NCBI GenBank assembly: GCA_903939765.1
Contig: CAJAIK010000036.1
Span: 1-54,190, forward strand
DNA length: 54,190 nt
Direction: 5' to 3'
Origin: an uncultured Chlorobiaceae bacterium
Lineage (GTDB): Bacteria; Bacteroidota; Chlorobiia; Chlorobiales; Chlorobiaceae
Of the stretch, positions 33,766-40,859 are shown in pieces. The translations under genes and the position numbers were made by a program. The notes beneath the pieces are model-generated. The model ran no database searches. It saw nothing but the letters and a program-made list of their open reading frames with translations, and was not told the origin of the DNA. The number at the start of each line of letters is the position of its first letter. Within the stretch, counting starts at the first letter, position 1.

Positions 33766-35754
33766 TCATGCGTTCACTCGATCGAAGGTGACCGTTCCAT
33801 CACCTGCCTTGTAGGAGAACAAGTAAGGCTTGCCTCCAAGCAGGAAAGCGATGATGTTCGTCCAGCCGGTGGTCCACTTGCCGCTGAAAAGGTTGGTCGT
33901 CCCCTTGCCATCGTCCCTGATGCGGTCGAGGTCGACCCTGCCATCACCTGCCTTGTAGGAGAACAAGTAGGGCTTGCCTCCCAACTGGAACGCGACGATG
34001 TTTGTCCAGCCAGTGGTCCACTTGCCGCTGAAGAGGTTGGTCGTCCCCTTGCCGTCATCCCTGATCCGGTCGAAGTCGACCGTCCCATCATCGGCCTTGT
34101 AGGAGAACAAGTGCGGCTTGCCTCCCAGCTCGAACGCGACGATGTTCGTCCAGCCAGTGGTCCACTTGCCACTGAAGAGGTTGGTCGTCCCCTTGCCGTC
34201 ATCCCTGATCCGGTCGAAGTCGATCTTGCCATCACCTGCCTTGTAAGAGCACAAGTGGGGCTTGCCTCCCAACTGGAACTCGACGATGTTCGTCCAGCCA
34301 GTGGTCCACGTGCCACTAAAGAGGTTGGTCGTCCCCTTGCCATCATCCCTGATCCGGTCGAAATCGACCTTGCCATCACCTGCCTTGTAAGAGCACAAGT
34401 GGGGCTTGCCTCCCAACTGGAACGCGACGGTATTCGTCCAGCCAGTTTTCCACTTGCCGCTGAAGAGGTTGGTCGTCCCCTTGCCGTCACCCCTGATCCG
34501 GTCGAAGTCGACCTTGCCATCACCTGCCTTGTAGGAGAACAGGTGAGGCTTGCCCCCCAACTCGAACGGCACGGTTCTCGTCCAACCAGTGGTCCAACGC
34601 CCTCGCCAGATCTCAGTGGGGGATTCCGCCGGTTCTGGATTCAGACGCGCGTTGTTGTAGAGCTTCCTATACGTGAACGGCGATATCCACAGAACGTAAT
34701 TGTCCGCCGCCGTTCCTGTGTAGCCCCCATAGCCCATGATATCCTTTGCCTGAAGCGGGCTGATGACCGTCCCGTCCACCACATCGAGACCGTACTCACC
34801 GATCGAGCCGATGTCGTAGGGCTGATAAAGCGGGAAACTCGGGTCGGGAGCGGGCGCGTTGCCAAACGGTGCGTGAGCCAAGCCGCTCGCGTGGCCGATC
34901 TCATGGACGATCGCATCGTAGCCTTCGTCGACTACCATTTCTCGGCCAGCAGTGAGACCGTCGCCCCACTCCATCCCGACAGCCCGAATGTTACCCGTCA
35001 CCGCGGACTTACCGGTGACCACGAGCAGGGGAGGGATCAGAACGTAGTAGACCCATCCCGGCTTATTGCCATCATCATCACGGGCCTTGATCGCCCTGTC
35101 ATGCAGCGTGGCCCAGGATCCAGGAGCATCCTCGCTGTCCAGTTTCTCCGTCATCGTGATGGTCGTGACGACGCGAAACTGGAGCCCGTCGCTGACGGGC
35201 AGAAGGCGAGGAGCCTTCCATGCAGTCTTCTCGAGGCCATTGAGGTTGGGCGCAGCGATCTTGGTGCCCCCCAGGTTGCCTTCCACCATGATTCCGGCAA
35301 TCTTCAGGGTTTGCCGGAGTTTGGCCGCCGTGCTGACCGACTTGGTGAGAACCTGCACGCCATCCGTAGCCTGGATGTCGATGCGCAGTTCTCCCGCGAT
35401 CCAATCCGGGGGCAAATCAAAGTTGAGCGACGAACTGAGCGAACTCCGGATGGCGTGGTAGCTCTTCGTGCCGGTCACGACGGGCTTGCAGGTCGCTGAC
35501 TCGCTCAGGGTACCGAATTTCGACCATTCGCCGTTCTCCCCTATCTTGTGACTCACCGTCACAGAACCGCTAACGTTTGCGGTGTAGCCGCTATCGCATT
35601 CGAGATAGACCCTCACCCAGGTTCGCTTGTTCGCAATCAGCGGCAACGAATTGTCTGCACCTTGGTCGAGAGGTTCAACCAGGTGATCCTTGGAGTGGTA
35701 GTACTGAAGCCCTTGGGTGATCTCCACCCCTGCAATGGTAAAGTGTGCTGCCAT
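33766..35754 (-). CDS. Metzincin-type zinc protease with six C-terminal 48-residue repeats
   Basis: 662 residues from ATG 35754, chosen for its AGGAGA site; an in-frame start at 35844 would add 30 polar residues. Residues about 270-310 hold the extended zinc motif HEIGHASGLAH, and AKDIMGYGG further on supplies the Met-turn. The last 276 residues are six tandem repeats (W.TGWT.IV.F.LGGKP.LFSYKAGDG.VDFDRI..DGKGTTNLFSG), suggesting a beta-propeller or tachylectin-like sugar- or surface-binding part. No signal peptide is visible. The gene is visibly richer in GC than its neighbours and so probably acquired. Substrate unknown. Confidence 0.82.
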   Translation of the reverse strand: MAAHFTIAGVEITQGLQYYHSKDHLVEPLDQGADNSLPLIANKRTWVRVYLECDSGYTANVSGSVTVSHKIGENGEWSKFGTLSESATCKPVVTGTKSYHAIRSSLSSSLNFDLPPDWIAGELRIDIQATDGVQVLTKSVSTAAKLRQTLKIAGIMVEGNLGGTKIAAPNLNGLEKTAWKAPRLLPVSDGLQFRVVTTITMTEKLDSEDAPGSWATLHDRAIKARDDDGNKPGWVYYVLIPPLLVVTGKSAVTGNIRAVGMEWGDGLTAGREMVVDEGYDAIVHEIGHASGLAHAPFGNAPAPDPSFPLYQPYDIGSIGEYGLDVVDGTVISPLQAKDIMGYGGYTGTAADNYVLWISPFTYRKLYNNARLNPEPAESPTEIWRGRWTTGWTRTVPFELGGKPHLFSYKAGDGKVDFDRIRGDGKGTTNLFSGKWKTGWTNTVAFQLGGKPHLCSYKAGDGKVDFDRIRDDGKGTTNLFSGTWTTGWTNIVEFQLGGKPHLCSYKAGDGKIDFDRIRDDGKGTTNLFSGKWTTGWTNIVAFELGGKPHLFSYKADDGTVDFDRIRDDGKGTTNLFSGKWTTGWTNIVAFQLGGKPYLFSYKAGDGRVDLDRIRDDGKGTTNLFSGKWTTGWTNIIAFLLGGKPYLFSYKAGDGTVTFDRVNA
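33769..34597 (-). repeat. Six tandem 144-bp coding repeats
   Basis: Units of 48 codons, the last one shortened to 36 codons. Units 2-5 are almost identical in DNA as well as protein, so the array is young or kept uniform by recombination. It lies in the 3' part of the metzincin gene. Confidence 0.9.
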
Positions 35755-35870
35755 TTGGTTCTCCTTGTCGTGCGGTACAGTTGCGTTGCCCGCCAGTTTA
35801 GGTTGATGTTGATCGGTCTTTTGATTGGTCTTTTGAGCGGGCATGTCCCAGATTCCCGTGGCCGATCCAC

Positions 35871-35924
35871 GGCATGTCGCAACGCGCCTATGTGCTTGTT
35901 GATGAAAATGGTATCGTCTTGCTT
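35871..35924 (+). pseudogene. Short bcp fragment
   Basis: Eighteen codons (MSQRAYVLVDENGIVLL) matching bcp near 27006-27060, and closest in detail to the truncated copy at 31892-31948. It is joined directly to the attC box at 35921-35927. Confidence 0.75.
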
Positions 35925-36002
35925 AACTGATTGCGTTACTGACAGGTGGGCAAGCGCCGACAATCACCCAATTCCCTGTCTTGAGGGTATTGCAAGTTCA
36001 CG
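35921..36002 (-). repeat. 82-bp attC-like repeat, copy 3 of 3 (best preserved)
   Basis: Minus-strand CGTGAAC to GTTAAGC (a full GTTRRRY match). Arms GACAGG and CCTGTC pair perfectly, with TTGC/GCAA outside. The left box overlaps the stop codon of the intact methyltransferase-type gene, as in the other two copies. Confidence 0.7.
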
Positions 36003-36573
36003 ATTTCAGGAACCTCCCGCCTTGTTTGGATTTCCAGATGGCTGGAAATAAAAACGGAACCTCTTTTTTATATGCAAGGTAATCCTGCCCGAAACGTAAA
36101 GCCAGCTCCTTCTCTTCAATAAGTTTGTGATAGAGAGTTCCGAAAATAAACCCAAGCATACCGCAAATGAAACCAACAGTGAGACTGCCAAATAGAGTTC
36201 CGATCCCCGTATAGTAAAATATTGCTCCGAGTTCAATTGGATTTCTGCACAGCTTATACGGACCAACTACCACCAGCGTTTGAGTCGGTGCGTTAGGAGC
36301 AGGTGTGCCTTTACCAATCAACCACTGGGTATAGGTCGCCCATAGCAGGAAAAATAATCCAAAAAAAATGCTGACACAAGAAATTGAAATTTCCAATAAC
36401 CTTGAATACCTCAATTGCAGATACTTGTCGATATGGTTACCAACCAGAAAAAAGCAAAATGGCAACAGGAACAGAAAGCAGATTGCACCCGCCAATAGGG
36501 AAGCAAGCCTGTATGAGGTGGACGTTTTCCTCCTCATGAAACTCAACAGCTTGTTGTAATATCCCTCAAGCAT
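35998..36573 (-). CDS. Isoprenylcysteine carboxyl methyltransferase-type membrane protein (cassette)
   Basis: 191 residues from ATG 36573 (AGAGG site); a TTG at 36624 is in frame. Four or more membrane helices; the SAM-binding C-terminal region shows VVVGPYKLCRNPIELG (family pattern GPY...RNP.Y.g) and the late EEKELALRFGQDYLAYKKEV block. PEMT/ICMT-like enzymes methylate lipids or small thiols/carboxyls; the substrate is unknown here. Truncated copies of its 3' end lie at 28764 and 33134, each with the same attC, so this is the parental cassette. Confidence 0.82.
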   Translation of the reverse strand: MLEGYYNKLLSFMRRKTSTSYRLASLLAGAICFLFLLPFCFFLVGNHIDKYLQLRYSRLLEISISCVSIFFGLFFLLWATYTQWLIGKGTPAPNAPTQTLVVVGPYKLCRNPIELGAIFYYTGIGTLFGSLTVGFICGMLGFIFGTLYHKLIEEKELALRFGQDYLAYKKEVPFLFPAIWKSKQGGRFLKS

Positions 36574-36652
36574 ATCGAAGCCTCTGTTCAGATGCACTAA
36601 TAGCAATAGAATATTCAGTAACAAACAAATGCACCCCGATTCTGCTTCAAAA

Positions 36653-37075
36653 TCAAGCCACGTTTTTAGTCGGCAACTTGGGCAAGAGAAGGCTTAGCCA
36701 GTAAACCCAGAACAAAATGCTGCCGGTTATGATGAAAAGTATGACGAATACAAAGCGGGCAACTCCACGATGGATACCGAAACGATGCGCTATCCCCGCA
36801 CAAAATCCTGTCAGCATATTCTGGTCGGAAGAGCGGTAGATACCGCTGTATTCCGGTGGACGGGGCAGGGCCTCACACTCCACAAGCGGAGACGGGACTA
36901 TAGACTTTGGAAATTCAACACTCTCAATATTGCGGAGCTTCGTCCAGCTTGAATTTCCTTTTTGCAATACATCATCCGAAGGCAGAAAGTTGCCCGTCCG
37001 CGCTCCATCAATGATCTGTTCAAGAGTGAAGTCACCAAGAATTATGCCCTTTCTGGAGATTCTCAAGTCTGCCAT
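36653..37075 (-). CDS. GYF_2-like plus PspC domain membrane protein
   Basis: 140 residues from ATG 37075, set by an AGGAGGA site. Residues 1-50 resemble the GYF_2/DUF4339 domain (GIILGDFTLEQIIDGARTGN, KGNSSWTKLRNI). Residues 78-135 form a PspC domain (LTGFCAGIAHRFGIHRGVAR then a hydrophobic helix). PspC proteins act in envelope-stress responses at the inner membrane. It lies about 70 bases downstream of the attI-like segment A, so it would be the first cassette of the array, though no attC is seen after its stop. Confidence 0.8.
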   Translation of the reverse strand: MADLRISRKGIILGDFTLEQIIDGARTGNFLPSDDVLQKGNSSWTKLRNIESVEFPKSIVPSPLVECEALPRPPEYSGIYRSSDQNMLTGFCAGIAHRFGIHRGVARFVFVILFIITGSILFWVYWLSLLLPKLPTKNVA

Positions 37076-37140
37076 TTTCTGTCCTCCTATATAATGGTTT
37101 GCCGCAGTTATCAAGAACCCGCACGTGCGGAATTCGCTTT

Positions 37141-37173
37141 CGCGGGCCTAACAATAATTAGCCTGATCCGCCT
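37141..37173 (-). other. attI-like segment A
   Basis: Minus-strand AGGCGGATCAG, spacer, ATTGTTAGGC, CCGCG. The GTTAGGC box (37146-37152) matches GTTRRRY fully. It is similar to segment B at 31236-31266 and lies downstream of IntI remnant A. Confidence 0.55.
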
Positions 37174-37319
37174 ATACCGCGGACTTTTGAGTTGCAACCC
37201 ATATAACATGTCATTTTCAAACTACATAAAAATATCACCAACCGATTTTTTATAAATCACTTAAACCTGTTATTGCTTTTTATTTCAGCGTCTTATACCG
37301 ATCGGCATAACAACATTCC
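37174..37319. other. Spacer between attI-like segment A and the IntI remnant
   Basis: AT-rich, no gene. It shows patchy similarity to the equivalent spacer at 31267-31396, in line with duplication of the whole integron head. Confidence 0.4.
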
Positions 37320-37520
37320 TTACAAGCCGTCAACAGGAGTGTAAACTCGGGATGGCCGACGATTTAACACCTGGGTGAAAATCATGGTTGTTCGTACATC
37401 ATTATACCCATGAAGTCCCTGTACGGTTCGAATATCATATCCACATTCCAGCAAGTGAGTAGCAAAAGAGCGCTCGCCTTGCTGCAACGATAACCTCTCA
37501 AAGTATAGTAAAATAATATC
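37320..37520 (-). pseudogene. Integron integrase (IntI) C-terminal remnant A
   Basis: Forty-six codons read [18 protein letters not shown]..., then [13 protein letters not shown] and RVYTPVDGL with a stop at 37320. This matches the IntI C-terminus, but the catalytic Tyr is Phe (IFT for IYT) and the box III His is lost (GYND for GHxD), so it is inactive. About 60 further bases are shared with remnant B, then similarity ends near 37550. No N-terminal part of the gene is present between here and ndk. Confidence 0.85.
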
Positions 37521-37783
37521 ACGCCATCAAAAATTACAGCAAGAAACATCCAAAAGCTTCGTCATAAAACACTCACTTTCACTCTCAACCTCTATTCGCA
37601 ACAAAGATGAAAATCAGGAGAAGCAAGGCGCCAGTTTGCTGGGCAACAATGAAAAACTGAAGCGCCCACTACCGCCCGTGAGCCCACGAGCACGAATAGA
37701 TGCCTCCACGTTTCAATATTCCGGTGCATTTCTGTATCTTCGCTCGACCTTGTTATCTTCAGCAACTAATGCATACAAAAAAA

Positions 37784-38206
37784 ATGGAAAGAACGCTTAC
37801 CATACTGAAACCCGATTGCGTGCGCAAGCAGCTTATCGGTGCTGTCATCGACCAGATTGAACGTGCTGGCTTCCGTGTTGTGGCTATGAAAAAAATCAAG
37901 CTCACGCGGGAAACTGCCGGTGAGTTTTATGCCGTACACCGTGAGCGCCCTTTTTATGGCGAACTGGTAGATTTTATGTCGTCAGGCCCCTGTGTGCCGA
38001 TCATTCTTGAAAAAGAGAATGCTGTTGCCGACTTCCGTACGCTTATCGGCGCAACCGATCCTGAGCAGGCTGATGCTGGCACCGTGCGCAAACTCTATGC
38101 CGACAGCAAGGGCGAGAACATTGTTCACGGCTCCGATTCTGAAGAGAACGCGGCCATCGAGGCAGGATTTTTCTTCTCGGCTGAAGAGGTTGTCAGAAGC
38201 AACTGA
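37784..38206 (+). CDS. ndk: Nucleoside diphosphate kinase
   Basis: 140 residues from ATG 37784 ([11 protein letters not shown]); the frame is open further upstream but without family similarity. It moves the gamma phosphate between nucleoside di- and triphosphates. Active-site His lies in [15 protein letters not shown] and the [14 protein letters not shown] loop are also canonical. It marks the return of housekeeping sequence at the right edge of the integron region. A shared hairpin terminator follows. Confidence 0.97.
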   Translation: MERTLTILKPDCVRKQLIGAVIDQIERAGFRVVAMKKIKLTRETAGEFYAVHRERPFYGELVDFMSSGPCVPIILEKENAVADFRTLIGATDPEQADAGTVRKLYADSKGENIVHGSDSEENAAIEAGFFFSAEEVVRSN

Positions 38207-38224
38207 TTTTCTTGAATCCCCAGG

Positions 38225-38266
38225 AAAACAAAAAAGCGGCCCCGCAAGGTCGCTTTTTTTGTTTTC
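38225..38266. terminator. Bidirectional terminator between ndk and the PerM-like gene
   Basis: A stem built from AAAACAAAAAAGCG-GCC and GGT-CGCTTTTTTTGTTTTC around CCGCAA. It gives T-runs on both strands, fitting two convergent genes. Confidence 0.85.
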
Positions 38267-38281
38267 ACTTTGCCCGGAATA

Positions 38282-39373
38282 TTATGACGCATCCTCTTCG
38301 CATGAGGGGTGCTCTCCTTTAATATCAGACAGGTAGTCACTGAAGGTCTCTCTATACATCTCCCAGATGGTCATAAAGAGCGCCGCGACAATGGGTCCGA
38401 GAATAACGCCGAAAAGACCGAAAAGTGCGATACCACCAAGCGTTCCAAAAAAAATAAGCAGTTCGTGCATTTGCGTGTCGTGTCCGACAAGGATGGGGCG
38501 GATGATGTTGTCAATCTGGCCTACCACAATGCTGCAGAAAAGCAGAACGCCTATGGCCTGGGGATACTGCCCGGTGGCGGCAAGGTAGATGGATGCCGGA
38601 ACCCAGACAAGCGCCGATCCCAGAACAGGCAGAACTGAAAGCACCGACATGATGGTTCCCCAAAAGATGGCACTGTCGATACCGGCAAAATGGAGGGCAA
38701 GGCCAGCAAGAGAGCCCTGAACAACACCAACCACCATACTCCCTTTGATCGTCGCTCTGGTCACCGAAATAAACTTGTCGAGCAGTCGATTCTGGTCAGT
38801 TTGCGTCAGGGGAAGGTATGAGAGAATCTTTGCGAGGAGTTGCTTGCCGTCCCGCAAAAAAAAGAACATGGTGTAGAGAAAGAGAAAGAAGAGAAAGAGG
38901 TCGCTGACGGCCGAGAAGGTAAACGAGGAGATGGTGTTAAAGAGGATCGAACCTGTGCTGCTGGCAAGCTCTCCGATTTTCTGAAAAATATCCGAGCGGT
39001 AGAGTTCAAGTTCGGGATAAAAAGAGAGGGAGCGAAGCTGCTGGTCGAATGCGGCTGGCTCTACTATCTGCTGCTGCACCCAGGGCACGGCAATGCGGCT
39101 TATCCTGATTGCCTGCCGGGCAACAACAACAAGAAGGGCGGCAAGGGGAAGAAAGACAATGAGCAGCAGCGTGCAGATGGTCATGGAGGCGCTCAGGCTT
39201 TTATGCCCCTTGAACCAGCTTTCAAAACGGTTAAAAACCGGTGTGGAAAGAGCCGAGATAAGAGCGGCAAGCACAATGGCCATGAGGAAATAACGGATCA
39301 TGGCAATAAAAATGGCCGAGATCACGAGAAGAAGCAACAGAAGGATGACCCGGTTTGTTTTGATGGTGTTCAT
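38282..39373 (-). CDS. AI-2E/PerM-family transporter
   Basis: 363 residues, seven or eight hydrophobic helices, and the family C-terminal block (GLFGVILGPIVAALFMTIWEMY). PQAIGVLLFCSIVVGQIDNIIRP is the hallmark loop ahead of it. Members have been linked to autoinducer-2 export or Na+/H+ exchange; the substrate here is unknown. Last gene of the minus-strand run starting at glgA; it follows rsmE by 30 bases. Confidence 0.88.
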   Translation of the reverse strand: MNTIKTNRVILLLLLLVISAIFIAMIRYFLMAIVLAALISALSTPVFNRFESWFKGHKSLSASMTICTLLLIVFLPLAALLVVVARQAIRISRIAVPWVQQQIVEPAAFDQQLRSLSFYPELELYRSDIFQKIGELASSTGSILFNTISSFTFSAVSDLFLFFLFLYTMFFFLRDGKQLLAKILSYLPLTQTDQNRLLDKFISVTRATIKGSMVVGVVQGSLAGLALHFAGIDSAIFWGTIMSVLSVLPVLGSALVWVPASIYLAATGQYPQAIGVLLFCSIVVGQIDNIIRPILVGHDTQMHELLIFFGTLGGIALFGLFGVILGPIVAALFMTIWEMYRETFSDYLSDIKGEHPSCEEDAS

Positions 39374-39403
39374 GATTGTTTTTATTATGAGCCTGAAAAA
39401 GCC

Positions 39404-40147
39404 TTACAACCACTCCGTGTACTCCTCTGCAAGGAGCTGGGTACGAACAAAAGCAACGGCAAAAATCGCTGCGGTTTCGGCTCTGAGAATTGTTTTTCCC
39501 AGAGAGATTTCGCCAAAACCGGCGCCACGGGCCTCGCCGATTTCGGCATCAGTGAAACCGCCTTCACCTCCAATCAAAAAGAGGATTTTTTTGGCCGAAC
39601 AGTGCACCCCGGGCGGCGCCTCTGAAAGCTCATAGGGAATCAGCTTGATATCGAAACCCTGAAGCGCAAGAGCCTTTTTGAAGGAGAGTGGCTCACTGAT
39701 CTGCGGCAGGTGGTACCGTTTTGACTGCCTGGACGCTGAAAGCATGATGGTTCTCCACCGCTTGAGCTTGCCCTCTACTTTTTCACTCGATGGCTGGGAG
39801 AGTGTCCGGGCGGTGACCATGGGGATGATGGCCGACACCCCAAGCTCGGTGGCCTTTTCCAGAAAAAGGTCGAAGCGCTGTGGCGCCTTGAGCAGGGAGA
39901 GTGCGACGGTCACCTCTGTTTTTGGCCGCTCGGCCTGACTGTGAGCAAGAATTTCGCACTCCAGAGAGGCTTTTTTGATTTCCGCTATTCTTGCCTCGCA
40001 ACGCAAACCATTGCCATCGGTGACAAGAATTTTCTCTCCTGATTTTTTCCTCAAAACCCGCACCAGATGATGAAACTCATCACTATCAATGAGAAGTTTA
40101 CCGGTATCAAGGGCAATGTTGTCTCTTGAGGTATAAAAAAGTTCCAT
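39404..40147 (-). CDS. rsmE: 16S rRNA m3U1498 methyltransferase
   Basis: 247 residues. N-terminal PUA-like domain (FHHLVRVLRKKSGEKILVTDGNG) and C-terminal SPOUT knot with IGGEGGFTDAEI and LGKTILRAETAA, the standard RsmE SAM motifs. It methylates N3 of U1498 in the 30S decoding area. Seven-base gap after the comF-like gene. Confidence 0.95.
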   Translation of the reverse strand: MELFYTSRDNIALDTGKLLIDSDEFHHLVRVLRKKSGEKILVTDGNGLRCEARIAEIKKASLECEILAHSQAERPKTEVTVALSLLKAPQRFDLFLEKATELGVSAIIPMVTARTLSQPSSEKVEGKLKRWRTIMLSASRQSKRYHLPQISEPLSFKKALALQGFDIKLIPYELSEAPPGVHCSAKKILFLIGGEGGFTDAEIGEARGAGFGEISLGKTILRAETAAIFAVAFVRTQLLAEEYTEWL

Positions 40148-40154
40148 AGGTTTT

Positions 40155-40847
40155 TCACTCCTTGATGGCTAACGCTACGGCAGCAAGAGAAATTCTTTCG
40201 GCCCCGCCATGGCGCAGGGCAGATGCGGCCGCCGACATGGTTGCGCCGGTTGTGACGACATCATCAACCAGCAGCAGATGACCAGCAACAACCCCTTTTG
40301 CAACCTGAAAAGCCCCTTCTATATTTTTTTCCCGTTCCAGGGCAGAAAGACCGGTCTGCGACACCGTGTATCGTTTTCTGACCAGCATATCCCGCCGTAA
40401 CGGTTTTTGTAACGATTGAGCGATGCCTTCGGCAATTTTTTCGGACTGGTTATAGGAGCGTTCGATTTTTTTCAGGGGATGGAGCGGAACCGGCACAATA
40501 CACTCTATATCCCCTGCTCCCCCTTCCGTCAACATCCACTCGCCCAATTGACGCCCGAAGCTTCTTCCAAGATTGAAAAGCCCCTCATACTTCATGGCAT
40601 GAAGCACCTGCTGCAGCGGGCTTTTTCTGTGAAACTGGTAACGGCACCAACCCCGTTCAAAGAGAAAGGTTTCACCAAAATGGGAGAAAATGGTATGGCG
40701 GAGCAGCTCTTCTGCCGCCAGAGGAGTGCTGAATGGATCAAATTCGGCCTGGCAGGAGCTGCAGCAGTGCTCTTCGCCTGGAAGAAGCTGTTTGCGGCAG
40801 AGCAAACAGACATGAGGAAAAAAAAGATGAAGCAGGTGTTCGTGCAT
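40155..40847 (-). CDS. ComF-family phosphoribosyltransferase-like protein
   Basis: 230 residues. N-terminal double zinc ribbon (CLLCRKQLL...HCCSSCQAEF) and a C-terminal PRTase fold with the PRPP loop LLVDDVVTTGATMSAAA. ComF/GntX proteins act in DNA uptake (binding DprA/PriA) or nucleotide salvage; here the role is unknown. The conserved CxxC and PRPP loop are intact. Between the ROK kinase gene and rsmE in a tight run. Confidence 0.88.
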   Translation of the reverse strand: MHEHLLHLFFPHVCLLCRKQLLPGEEHCCSSCQAEFDPFSTPLAAEELLRHTIFSHFGETFLFERGWCRYQFHRKSPLQQVLHAMKYEGLFNLGRSFGRQLGEWMLTEGGAGDIECIVPVPLHPLKKIERSYNQSEKIAEGIAQSLQKPLRRDMLVRKRYTVSQTGLSALEREKNIEGAFQVAKGVVAGHLLLVDDVVTTGATMSAAASALRHGGAERISLAAVALAIKE

Positions 40848-40859
40848 GGATGACTCTCG

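Larger units (their letters stand above)
27664..37520 (-). mobile_element. Decayed chromosomal integron / cassette array
   Basis: The interval holds small unrelated genes, nearly all on the minus strand, separated by attC-like palindromes (seven placed below). Two IntI C-terminal remnants (37320-37520 and 31397-31620) are each followed on the same strand by a similar attI-like segment (37141-37173 and 31236-31266). Duplicated and truncated cassettes (trmO, methyltransferase, 119-aa protein, bcp) show repeated rearrangement. No complete integrase remains in the window. The integrase fragments read in the same direction as the cassettes, the inverted layout described in Treponema denticola. The outer limits are approximate. 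Confidence 0.75.

Noticed and set aside
33774-34523. Long minus-strand frame inside the repeat region in another phase
   Set aside because: An out-of-phase reading of the 144-bp repeats; its length comes from repetition and high GC.
34111-35499. Long plus-strand open frame (462 codons) opposite the metzincin gene
   Set aside because: It is the mirror of GC-rich coding repeats; the minus strand has the zinc motif, repeats and a good ribosome-binding site, whereas this frame shows no family features.
36574-36652. Expected attC between the PspC gene and the methyltransferase-type gene
   Set aside because: No palindrome with GTTRRRY-type box could be found; only a lone GTTACTG. The junction may be decayed or never was an attC.
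27664-37520. CRISPR array explanation for the spaced repeats
   Set aside because: The repeats are few, far apart, diverse in sequence and separated by genes; there are no short regular spacers or cas genes.
31017-37520. Prophage or ICE explanation for the region
   Set aside because: No structural phage, conjugation, replication or transposase genes are seen; the only recombinase pieces match integron integrases.
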